Source of the DNA: CAWACC01 sp964390695
GTDB lineage: Bacteria > Chlamydiota > Chlamydiia > Chlamydiales > Parachlamydiaceae
DNA length: 6,297 nucleotides
Assembly (NCBI GenBank): GCA_964390695.1
Contig: CAYMKI010000168.1
Location: forward strand, 1-6,297
Direction: 5' to 3'
A program made the position numbers and the translations under genes. The notes beneath the pieces were generated by a model. That model saw only the letters and a program-made list of their open reading frames with translations. It did no database searches and was not told the DNA's origin. Of the stretch, positions 1 through 5,949 are shown piece after piece (within the stretch, counting starts at the first letter, position 1; the number at the start of each line of letters is the position of its first letter).

Positions 1-1
1 C

Positions 2-562
2 GCCTCCACTAGCTGCGGCAGACGTTTGGAAACCGAAGCCTGCGCCTTTGGCGGGAGCTCACTGACTTTAACCGATGCGGCCCTCATTTATGGAGCCTGC
101 GCGATTCCGCATGCGCACCTCAAGACTATTCCCTGCTCGCACCAAGAAGCTGAAAAGGCCTTAAAATTGGCATTAGAGAAAATCATGATCAGTATAAAAA
201 AGGTGCAAGGTAAGCACCGTCATCTTCCTATCATTTTGGTAGGCGGAGGAGCGGGCCTGCTTCCGCGCTCTTGGCTGGATACCCGCTGCATAGTCCCGGA
301 GCACGCTTGCATTGCAAATGCCTATGGAGCAGCCCTGGCGGAAATCACAGCCACAGTGGATGTGACTGTAAATATGCACGACAGAAATCAGGTATTGGAA
401 ACACTTCAAGTGGATGTGATCGGCAAATTGGCTGCCGCGGGCGGAGATGAGTCTTTGGCCAGGATTGTGGACAAGCAAATACTGCCCTACCACTATATGC
501 CCGGACATCAGGCTCGCATTATCCTCACAGCGGCAAGCCCCCCGAAATTGAGATGTGCCTAA
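2..562 (+). CDS. Hydantoinase/oxoprolinase family protein, C-terminal part (5' truncated)
   Basis: This is the end of an ATP-dependent hydrolase of the hydantoinase A / 5-oxoprolinase superfamily (ASKHA-type fold), which opens cyclic amides such as hydantoins or 5-oxoproline. The frame is open to the left edge (reading CGRRLETEACAFGG...), so the TTG at base 26 is an internal Leu codon, not a start. Visible family signatures are the CGR...FGGSSLTLTDAAL segment, matching the family's FGGTxPTxTDA, then ILVGGGAGLLP with the glycine-rich GGGAG at about bases 242-256, and IVPEHACIANAYGAALAE, matching the closing vP...A.A.GAA helix. About 186 codons remain of a protein that is usually 500-700 residues. 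The last roughly 65 residues are less typical. It converges on the ligase-like gene with only 20 bases between the stops. Substrate cannot be told from this fragment; it could equally belong to an acetone carboxylase-like or uncharacterised branch. Confidence 0.8.
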   Translation, partial: ASTSCGRRLETEACAFGGSSLTLTDAALIYGACAIPHAHLKTIPCSHQEAEKALKLALEKIMISIKKVQGKHRHLPIILVGGGAGLLPRSWLDTRCIVPEHACIANAYGAALAEITATVDVTVNMHDRNQVLETLQVDVIGKLAAAGGDESLARIVDKQILPYHYMPGHQARIILTAASPPKLRCA

Positions 563-582
563 CGTTCTTAGACATATCGCTT

Positions 583-1653
583 TCAGAATGCACGATGCAT
601 TTCGAAGCCTAAGGAGATGATCTTATCTAGGATCTCTTCATAGGCAAAACCTGCATGCATAAGCAATTGCGGAAACATCCTGTTCTTTGGCAATCCTGGA
701 ACGGTGTTCAATTCTGAAACGAATATTGCGAGGTCCGGATCTTGCAGCAGAAAATCCACTCTAGCATATCCATAGCAACCGATGAGTCGAAAGACTTTCA
801 AAGCATAACCCTTCAATGTTTCTTGGATATCCCCCGGCAAATCCCGCGGTGGAATGAATATCTGAGTACTCTGAGGACGGTACTTGGTGTGGTAATCAAA
901 AAAGGGGCTTTCAAACTGCAATTGGCCCGGACAAGAGACGCTAGGAAATTCATTACCGATAACTGCCACTTCAATCTCAAGCGGAGATAGAACCCCCTGT
1001 TCGATTAAAATTCGATGATCATATCCAGAAGCCGCTTCCATAGCTGCAGTGAATTCATCATAGTGATTTACTTTTGTGATGCCTAAACTCGACCCCAAAT
1101 TGGCGGGCTTGACAAACCACGGCAAGCGTAAAGATTCTTTACACCTTCGAAAAATCGCTTTAGGGTCTGTATGCCATTCCAAACGTGTCGTATAGCAATA
1201 AGGAGAGGTTGGAATATTTTGACTCTCAAGCATCATCTTGAAAGCAATCTTATCCAATCCCAATGCGGACCCTAAAATGCCAGATCCTGCACAAGGGATA
1301 TTGGCCAGCTTACAGAGTCCGGGCAAGCTGCCGTCCTCGCCGCAGAAGCTCATAACCAAAGGAAATATAAAATCTACCGGACTAAATGCTACTTTTTCTG
1401 AAGCGACAGATATAAATCCTTTTCTTTCCGGATCCACAAGCAGATTGACTTCAGAACGAGAACAAGCTATAGGAAGCTGCATTCCATCTTTGAAAAACAA
1501 CCAAGCACCTTCCTTTGAAATGTATACGGGGATAACTTCATATTTTGGATGCGCCTTCAAACATTTGACTACATCCGCAGCAGCTTCAATAGAGCCTTCA
1601 TGCTCATATTTTCCTCCAAAGATTACGCCTATCTTAATTTTAGCTATGCTCAT
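583..1653 (-). CDS. D-alanine--D-alanine ligase-like ATP-grasp enzyme (divergent paralogue)
   Basis: A 356-residue, full-length ATP-grasp protein of the Ddl family, which joins two amino acids using ATP in the cytoplasm. Seen in order: GVIFGGKYEHEGS (9-21, with the EHE carrying the N-terminal catalytic Glu), GEDGSLPGL (105-113), IPCAGSG...LGLDKIAFK (119-139), the ATP-binding PWFVKPANLGSSLGI (178-192), EIEVAVIGN (226-234), the omega-loop-like FFDYHTKY (251-258), ARVDF (297-301) and SELNTVPG (313-320). The Mg ligands (D300, E314, N316) and R298 are kept. Two substrate-side segments differ: the usual LHGTFGEDG is VMSFCGEDG, losing the His, and the usual PGFT/MTSxS after ELNT is PGLPKNR, losing the Ser. 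The ATG lies inside the upstream dioxygenase-like gene (14-base overlap), with GGGAG about 12 bases before it. Known chlamydiae make D-Ala-D-Ala with a MurC-Ddl fusion, so a stand-alone copy may have another substrate. Family assignment is firm; use as a true Ddl is uncertain. Confidence 0.85.
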   Translation of the reverse strand: MSIAKIKIGVIFGGKYEHEGSIEAAADVVKCLKAHPKYEVIPVYISKEGAWLFFKDGMQLPIACSRSEVNLLVDPERKGFISVASEKVAFSPVDFIFPLVMSFCGEDGSLPGLCKLANIPCAGSGILGSALGLDKIAFKMMLESQNIPTSPYCYTTRLEWHTDPKAIFRRCKESLRLPWFVKPANLGSSLGITKVNHYDEFTAAMEAASGYDHRILIEQGVLSPLEIEVAVIGNEFPSVSCPGQLQFESPFFDYHTKYRPQSTQIFIPPRDLPGDIQETLKGYALKVFRLIGCYGYARVDFLLQDPDLAIFVSELNTVPGLPKNRMFPQLLMHAGFAYEEILDKIISLGFEMHRAF

Positions 1654-2395
1654 ATTTTTTGTCTGCTCCCAGTCCCGGACGCACTATACCATACTCTTGA
1701 CCCCATGCATCTGTCATTTGATTTCTAATATCCCAAAGTTCCGGAAAAAGATGCATTTCGGCATGTTGTCTCAAAGTTTCAACCGGCCTACCCCTTAATG
1801 ACTTAGAATTATCCCCAATGGTACGAGCTATTAAATCCAGATGGCGCTTAAAAAATCTATGGTAAAGCTCATCTAATTCAGCCAGAGCCTCTGCGACTGA
1901 GTATGAGTCATCATGGCAATACTTGGAGCTATATATTTGCTCTATGGTCAAGTGCTTCTTTTCTAAATAACAAGCGGCAAAAGTCTTCCACAACTCCGGA
2001 AAAATTACCATTAAGGTCTTGAAACCAGGAGAAGTAACCCCGCTTCCCGCTCCCAAATGCAGACGTATAGCTTGGTAATCTGCCGGGGACATGGTTTCTA
2101 ACAAATCCATCATATCCAACAATCTTTTTTGAATTAGGTGAACTCTCTGAAATAACGTCAACACGCGATAGGTTTCATCAAGCATCATATGCTCCCTAAT
2201 ATTGACTAGGGTATACCCCATCAGCTTCAATAACATTTCTTCAACTTGATGCACTATTTGAAATTGCAGTTCATCTTCATTGCAGAGTTCATGGAATTCT
2301 TTTTGACAAGATAGAATTTGGTCGGTCTTAAGGTATACTTCATAATCGGATAATGCTTTTTGCTTCATACAGGCAAAAAAATCTTCTTTATCCAT
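1640..2395 (-). CDS. Tryptophan 2,3-dioxygenase-like haem protein
   Basis: A 251-residue protein of the TDO/IDO-type haem oxygenase superfamily, whose best-known member opens the indole ring of tryptophan to N-formylkynurenine. Seen: YEVYLKTDQILSCQ (18-31, like the family's Y.YL.LDxLLSLQ), DELQFQIVHQ (41-50, giving F45 and distal H49), LLETMSPADYQAIRLHLGAGSG (98-119, giving Y107 and R111, equivalent to the carboxylate-binding Tyr/Arg), and FFKRHLDLIARTIG (181-194), where H185 fits the proximal haem ligand. The GTGGSSG loop that follows in true TDOs is absent; the protein reads NSKSLRGRPVETL. Length is slightly below the usual 265-285. A GTG lies nine bases upstream in frame, but its first G belongs to the TAAGGAG ribosome site; the ATG, eight bases after that site, is the better start. 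The gene overlaps the ligase-like gene, suggesting translational coupling. It could be a non-TDO member of the superfamily, such as a PrnB-like enzyme. Confidence 0.75.
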   Translation of the reverse strand: MDKEDFFACMKQKALSDYEVYLKTDQILSCQKEFHELCNEDELQFQIVHQVEEMLLKLMGYTLVNIREHMMLDETYRVLTLFQRVHLIQKRLLDMMDLLETMSPADYQAIRLHLGAGSGVTSPGFKTLMVIFPELWKTFAACYLEKKHLTIEQIYSSKYCHDDSYSVAEALAELDELYHRFFKRHLDLIARTIGDNSKSLRGRPVETLRQHAEMHLFPELWDIRNQMTDAWGQEYGIVRPGLGADKKYEHS

Positions 2396-2403
2396 TTGAT
2401 ACA

Positions 2404-2410
2404 CTCCTTA
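2404..2410 (-). promoter_or_regulatory. Ribosome binding site of the dioxygenase-like gene
   Basis: On the minus strand this reads TAAGGAG, followed by an eight-base spacer and ATG (start base 2395). The final G is also the first base of an in-frame GTG, which therefore cannot use this site; it decides the start as ATG. Confidence 0.75.
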
Positions 2411-2507
2411 TTACACTTTGACATCCGAAAGTGACTAGATACGGGGTGAAGGCAAGGCCAATTCGTCTTTAATATTGCCGTCTGTTGCATAGAAGACCCT
2501 ATTGTGG

Positions 2508-2536
2508 CATATATAAAATTACTCATTATCTCACAA
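2508..2536 (-). promoter_or_regulatory. Possible sigma70-type promoter of the dioxygenase/ligase operon
   Basis: On the minus strand TTGTGA (plus bases 2531-2536) is followed after 17 bases by TATATG (2508-2513). The fit is loose and the region is AT-rich; other -10 choices (TATATA, GATAAT) are nearby. It would give a leader of about 100 bases before the ATG at 2395. Confidence 0.25.
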
Positions 2537-2583
2537 CATAAATTAACACAACTGTTCTGCAATATACAAAGTGCGTAACTTAC

Positions 2584-2638
2584 TGAACCTCAAAGCCACC
2601 GGCGGAGCCTATGCCCAGCCGGCAGGCTCTAAGGTTCA
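2584..2638. repeat. Two-tier inverted repeat in the divergent intergenic region
   Basis: Outer arms TGAACCT (2584-2590) and AGGTTCA (2632-2638) pair perfectly. Inside them GAGCCT (2605-2610) and AGGCTC (2624-2629) pair perfectly, and CCGGC (2599-2603) with GCCGG (2618-2622) offers an alternative inner stem. The element is GC-rich in an AT-rich surround. Neither side carries a run of T, so it does not look like an intrinsic terminator. It could be an operator, an RNA structure in a leader, or a small repeat element. Confidence 0.55.
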
Positions 2639-2732
2639 ACATCTTATGTTTTATATAGTGTAGTGAATAGCCACGATTTTTAACATACAATTAACAAAAC
2701 CAATAATTTAACAAACTAAATAATTATATTTT

Positions 2733-2741
2733 TGCTATAAT
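2733..2741 (+). promoter_or_regulatory. Extended -10 promoter of the C80-like gene
   Basis: TGCTATAAT is a perfect TGn extended -10 with consensus TATAAT at 2736-2741. No good -35 sits at 17 bases, which an extended -10 can tolerate. Predicted transcription starts near 2748, leaving a leader of about 25 bases. The surrounding 100 bases are strongly AT-rich. Confidence 0.6.
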
Positions 2742-2758
2742 AAATTTATTAGTATAAC

Positions 2759-2765
2759 AAGGAGG
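2759..2765 (+). promoter_or_regulatory. Ribosome binding site supporting a TTG start
   Basis: AAGGAGG, a near-perfect Shine-Dalgarno, lies six bases before TTG at 2772. The ATG at 2768 is only two bases after it and would encode three codons before a TAA (ATG CTT GAA TAA), so it is unlikely to be the gene start. The TTG is therefore supported as the start. Confidence 0.7.
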
Positions 2766-2771
2766 TTATGC

Positions 2772-4232
2772 TTGAATAATTTTATCATAGATTTTACTCC
2801 TGAAGCTGAAAGATTTAGAAAAGAATCTCTCACAAATAAATTATTAAATAAATCGGAATCGGTAAATTATATTAGAATTACCCAAAAAGAAGTAGATGAA
2901 GGACTAACGCCGGCTCAAATAGAGTTTCTAAACCGCATCGACAATCTTTCGCGCGTTTATATTATTGACCATGGCAGCCCTAATTCTCCCAGGATACACA
3001 CCGGCCACTATCAAGATATAGCTGACCTGATCGGACAGAACATCCGCGACGTAAATCTTCATAACCCCAACTCCACCTTAAAAATCAGCCTCATCCCTTG
3101 TTTTTCAGGTCGCGGAGAACATTCTGGACTAGAAAGTTTTGCGGGGCTATTTCACCGCTACCTGGGACAAAATTATCATATCTATAGTGAAGTACTAGCC
3201 AGGAACGAGCTCGTATGGACCCATGGAGAAAAATCCACCGCCACCACTTTGGACTATATCATGTTAAACTTAGCTCAAGAGATAGGTATAACTTCCACTC
3301 AGGCCTCTACGGAAAATATCCTATCCCATCAACGCCCAGGGACCAAGATATCCTTGGTGTGGGATGCTAATGGAGATGAATGGGTAGTCGATGCCTATAT
3401 CGACAAATACTTTAGCCTAGTCGCAATGATCATCGCAGAGTTAGAAAATACAGCCACCCTGCCTCTCAGCAAAAATAATGCAGAACTCCTAGCATCGACA
3501 CTAAGTTACCTTAAATCTTGCCTAAAGAGTAAAGCCCAAGAAACTTATGGATGGGTCAAATCCATGGATTCCGCGTTAACCCGATTACAGGCAGGGCTTA
3601 AAAATAAGAACGCCTTGTTAAATGAATATATCCAAGAAGCTTTAAGTCTTTCTGAACACTCCATAGACGAAACCTCCATAGTCCCGAAAAATTCCCATAT
3701 CAATATAACCTCTCCTTCAAAAGAAAAGGAGGAAAACATTAAACAAAAAGTAGAGGAGCAAATCACCTCTCCAATTCTAACCCTATTGGATCGTTTTCCA
3801 AAAACCCCTAAGGAGCAAGCATTAAAACAAGAGGCCACTGCCTTCATGCAATTGCTGTCCTCCATTGCCACGACTAAACTGAAAAGAGAGCAAAATTATA
3901 GACCGGAGCGCAACATGAACCGTTATATGGAGAATATCCTTTTGCATCTACTTGAAAATGATATACCAAAAGAACAACAAATTAAAAACATTGTCAAAAT
4001 GAAAAATGCCATCGCCGACGAATTAGTAGAACAAATAATCGGATGGCCCGAAATGACAGGGGGTATACAAGGGGTACAAGCTGCTAACAAAGCCGGAGGA
4101 TGGATCGGATTGAAAAATTTATTCCCTTTAATATCCAAGCGCTCCGCGGAAAAGACTCAAGACGTAAAACTTATCACCGAAAAACTTAACACCCTGATAG
4201 AAAGCTGCTTGAATTATTTAGAAGGGTCTTAA
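2772..4232 (+). CDS. Clan CD cysteine peptidase, C80 / MARTX CPD-like, with helical C-terminal region; candidate effector
   Basis: A 486-residue protein. Residues about 58-200 resemble the self-cleaving cysteine peptidase domain of RTX (MARTX) toxins. RVYIIDHGSP (61-70) supplies the candidate catalytic H67, and LKISLIPCFSGRG (103-115) the candidate C110. Next come SFAGLFHRYLGQNYHIYSEVLARNEL (122-147) and KISLVWDANGDEW (192-204), matching in order the CPD segments that end in SLSWDA. In the family, this domain is triggered by host inositol hexakisphosphate and cuts after Leu. The remaining roughly 280 residues are charged, rich in predicted helix, with a Lys/Glu-rich part near 315-335 and no transmembrane segment or signal peptide visible. 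A host-directed effector role is my inference. The start is TTG, set by a strong Shine-Dalgarno. Its 3' end overlaps the 3' end of tilS by 15 bases, tail to tail. Upstream DNA is AT-rich, which could indicate acquisition. Other clan CD families (C11, C14-like) are possible but fit less well. Confidence 0.7.
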   Translation: MNNFIIDFTPEAERFRKESLTNKLLNKSESVNYIRITQKEVDEGLTPAQIEFLNRIDNLSRVYIIDHGSPNSPRIHTGHYQDIADLIGQNIRDVNLHNPNSTLKISLIPCFSGRGEHSGLESFAGLFHRYLGQNYHIYSEVLARNELVWTHGEKSTATTLDYIMLNLAQEIGITSTQASTENILSHQRPGTKISLVWDANGDEWVVDAYIDKYFSLVAMIIAELENTATLPLSKNNAELLASTLSYLKSCLKSKAQETYGWVKSMDSALTRLQAGLKNKNALLNEYIQEALSLSEHSIDETSIVPKNSHINITSPSKEKEENIKQKVEEQITSPILTLLDRFPKTPKEQALKQEATAFMQLLSSIATTKLKREQNYRPERNMNRYMENILLHLLENDIPKEQQIKNIVKMKNAIADELVEQIIGWPEMTGGIQGVQAANKAGGWIGLKNLFPLISKRSAEKTQDVKLITEKLNTLIESCLNYLEGS

Positions 4233-5567
4233 TACATCGAGCTGGATCTTTATTTTTGGAGGTGCAGCTTTAAATTTGACATTAGGACGTCCAGTTAAAA
4301 ACTCCGCACAGACCTCATCTCCAGACATGACCACGGGAAAAAAGGTACGTAAAAAGGCCGGAACTTTAGCATTCGAAAACCAGTGGCTCATCGATGAGTT
4401 GCGAGGATAGTGTGCCGTGAGCTGTATAGACCTAAGCTGATAATTTCCTTCGGGGAGATACACCTCTCCCCTGCCCTTCCATCCATCTATCCAACTCGAT
4501 GGGTTAATGCAAGCGCAATCTGTCACAGGCTCTACTTTAACCTTCCAGCTCCCGAAAACACTTTCCCCTAAGACCAATGGAAGGGGGTATTCTGGCACCC
4601 AAGGCAGCTGCTGGACTAAAAACAAGTGTCTGCGGTCGATGTACAACCTGTGAGCCCCCATGCGAATTTCCTTGTTCGCAGCTTGCGTTTGTAGCAAAAA
4701 TACGGTCTTTTCCACAAAATCTCGCGATAGGGCAAAATCCCCCCTTTCACAGATTTTTTTGAGCATATACTTCAGCGCAAAAGGATGTTGCACTTGCAAG
4801 GCACCGGTGTCGAGATGATATCCAAAAGGCGACCTCTGAATATGGCCTATCTCATTACCCAGGGTGCTGTCCAGATAGTCTTTCAATTCCCCCGCTTCCC
4901 GCCCTAGATGCTCGATAGATGACTCTATCTGCTTCCCAAATTCCCGGCTCAACCAAGGCAGAATTTTTGTACGAAACCGCGCTCGTATGAACTTTGGATC
5001 TTTATTTGTGGCATCCTCGAAGGGCGTCAAATGATACTGTTTGATTGCGTTTAGGATATCGCTCTTCGGAAATTTCAACCATGGCCGCCAGTAAGTAATC
5101 CCCTGCAGCTGAGTGATTTCAGCCATTCCGGCTAAATGAATTAAACTAGATCCCTCTAACATCCGCTTGAAGACGGTTTCTATAAAATCACCTGCATGGT
5201 GCCCTAAAAGTACGGCTTGGTAATCATGTTCATGACAAAGAGCCGCAAAAAAATGCAAGCGTTCTTCTCGGCAAGCTGCCTCTAAATTCCCCTTCATCTC
5301 CCGTGGATTTAATGTTTTCAGATAAAAAGGAAGACCATGCCTTGCAGCAAGCCCAGCTAAAAGAGCCGCTTCTCGAGCGCTCTCTTCCCGCCATCCATGG
5401 TCAACATGAGCAATGCCGAATTGGAGAGGGTGCCGTTTCTGAATTTGAACAAGAAGATGAAACATCAGCAGAGAATCCGGCCCTCCCGAAAGGGCTAACA
5501 AGACAGGCTTGCCCGGATGGTGATGTTTTACTAAGAACTCCACCAAAGCTTTATCTAGCGACAACAT
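4218..5567 (-). CDS. tilS: tRNA(Ile)-lysidine synthase
   Basis: A 449-residue cytoplasmic enzyme that uses ATP and lysine to turn C34 of the CAU-anticodon tRNA-Ile into lysidine, changing its reading from AUG to AUA; it is essential in most bacteria. The N-terminal PP-loop ATPase is plain: ALSGGPDSLLM with SGGPDS at 27-32, AHVDHGWREES (53-63), NLEAACREER (94-103), LGHHAGDFIETVFKRM (121-136) and FEDATNKDPKFIRARFR (183-199). The C-terminal domain has the typical basic strip KVPAFLRTFFPVV (401-413). In the HHxxDxxET motif the first Asp often seen is Gly (HHAGDFIET); the second Asp and ET are kept. Length is normal. ATG starts three bases after the stop of the GYF-domain gene, so the two are surely co-transcribed; only a weak Shine-Dalgarno is visible, suggesting translational coupling. 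In Chlamydia tilS sits beside ftsH, which is not seen here. Confidence 0.95.
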   Translation of the reverse strand: MLSLDKALVEFLVKHHHPGKPVLLALSGGPDSLLMFHLLVQIQKRHPLQFGIAHVDHGWREESAREAALLAGLAARHGLPFYLKTLNPREMKGNLEAACREERLHFFAALCHEHDYQAVLLGHHAGDFIETVFKRMLEGSSLIHLAGMAEITQLQGITYWRPWLKFPKSDILNAIKQYHLTPFEDATNKDPKFIRARFRTKILPWLSREFGKQIESSIEHLGREAGELKDYLDSTLGNEIGHIQRSPFGYHLDTGALQVQHPFALKYMLKKICERGDFALSRDFVEKTVFLLQTQAANKEIRMGAHRLYIDRRHLFLVQQLPWVPEYPLPLVLGESVFGSWKVKVEPVTDCACINPSSWIDGWKGRGEVYLPEGNYQLRSIQLTAHYPRNSSMSHWFSNAKVPAFLRTFFPVVMSGDEVCAEFLTGRPNVKFKAAPPKIKIQLDVLRPF

Positions 5568-5570
5568 GAT

Positions 5571-5906
5571 TTACGTTCTCGTGAGCAGGTAAAATACATA
5601 TACGACCAATAGCATAGCCAGTAAAACCCAGAGACTAAAATAGGGGTCCTTTTTAAGAGCTATCACCTCATTGTCTTGAAGTAAAGGAGCTGTCGCTTGT
5701 CCTTCTTCCTCTTCGGGGGCTTCTCTAGGAGCCTCTTCCCGAAAAAGATCTTCCAACTCTTTTATTTCGCGTAGCGGTAACCAGTCGGATAAGCCTTGCC
5801 TCCAGGCTAGAGTATCGGGATTAATCCTTTCATCCCTTTTAAGATCTAAATAGCTAAAAGGTCCTTCTTTTTTTCCGTCGATGATGATAAACCAAATTTT
5901 TTCCAC
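5571..5906 (-). CDS. Small GYF-domain protein with one C-terminal transmembrane helix
   Basis: A 111-residue protein. Residues 1-55 fit the bacterial GYF_2 (DUF4339) fold: W5, GPFSYLDL (15-22), LAWRQGLSDWLPL (33-45) with W36 and W42. The GYF fold commonly binds proline-rich peptides. Next comes an acidic, Pro/Glu-rich linker (about 58-80), then a hydrophobic helix at about 89-108 ending in TRT. With no signal peptide, it is probably a tail-anchored inner-membrane protein with the GYF domain in the cytoplasm. The start is GTG (base 5906), read from AGGA seven bases upstream. It directly precedes tilS and probably shares its transcript. I do not know its function; the link to tRNA modification may be only positional. 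Confidence 0.75.
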   Translation of the reverse strand: MEKIWFIIIDGKKEGPFSYLDLKRDERINPDTLAWRQGLSDWLPLREIKELEDLFREEAPREAPEEEEGQATAPLLQDNEVIALKKDPYFSLWVLLAMLLVVYVFYLLTRT

Positions 5907-5913
5907 AGACAGG

Positions 5914-5917
5914 TCCT
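5914..5917 (-). promoter_or_regulatory. Ribosome binding site supporting the GTG start of the GYF-domain gene
   Basis: AGGA on the minus strand lies seven bases before GTG at 5906. No better ATG start precedes the GYF domain, whose first conserved Trp is already residue 5. Confidence 0.5.
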
Positions 5918-5942
5918 AATTATCCGGAGTTTGGACAAATAT

Positions 5943-5949
5943 GATGTAT
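5943..5949 (+). repeat. Left copy of possible target-site duplication
   Basis: GATGTAT occurs here and again at 6104-6110 in the same orientation, immediately outside the palindromic element. A 7-base direct repeat at both borders is what transposon insertion would leave. Confidence 0.45.

Larger units (their letters stand above)
2396..2771. other. Divergent intergenic region
   Basis: A stretch of about 375 bases between the dioxygenase-like gene (leftward) and the C80-like gene (rightward). It holds the leader of the leftward operon with a possible promoter near 2508-2536, a 55-base inverted repeat at 2584-2638, a very AT-rich part from about 2640 to 2760, and a strong rightward extended -10 plus Shine-Dalgarno. 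A minus-strand open frame of about 65 codons starting near 2562 runs into the dioxygenase-like gene in another frame. It has no good start signal and no recognisable motif, so it is not called as a gene. Confidence 0.7.

Noticed and set aside
26..28. TTG as the start of the hydantoinase-type gene.
   Set aside because: The frame is open and family-like upstream of it to the window edge, so it is an internal Leu codon.
585..602. Short inverted repeat AATGCA-CGA-TGCATT near the converging stops, considered as a terminator.
   Set aside because: It lies inside the 3' coding end of the ligase-like gene, is AT-rich and weak, and is not followed by a clear T run in either direction.
1238..1798. Long plus-strand open frame of 186 codons opposite the ligase-like and dioxygenase-like genes.
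   Set aside because: It is antisense to two clearly recognisable proteins and shows no domain of its own.
2402..2404. GTG as the start of the dioxygenase-like gene (254 residues).
   Set aside because: Its first base is part of the TAAGGAG site; the ATG eight bases further on has proper spacing.
2365..2562. Minus-strand open frame of 65 codons in front of the dioxygenase-like gene, considered as a leader peptide.
   Set aside because: It has no clear ribosome site, overlaps the real gene in another frame, and has no run of regulatory codons.
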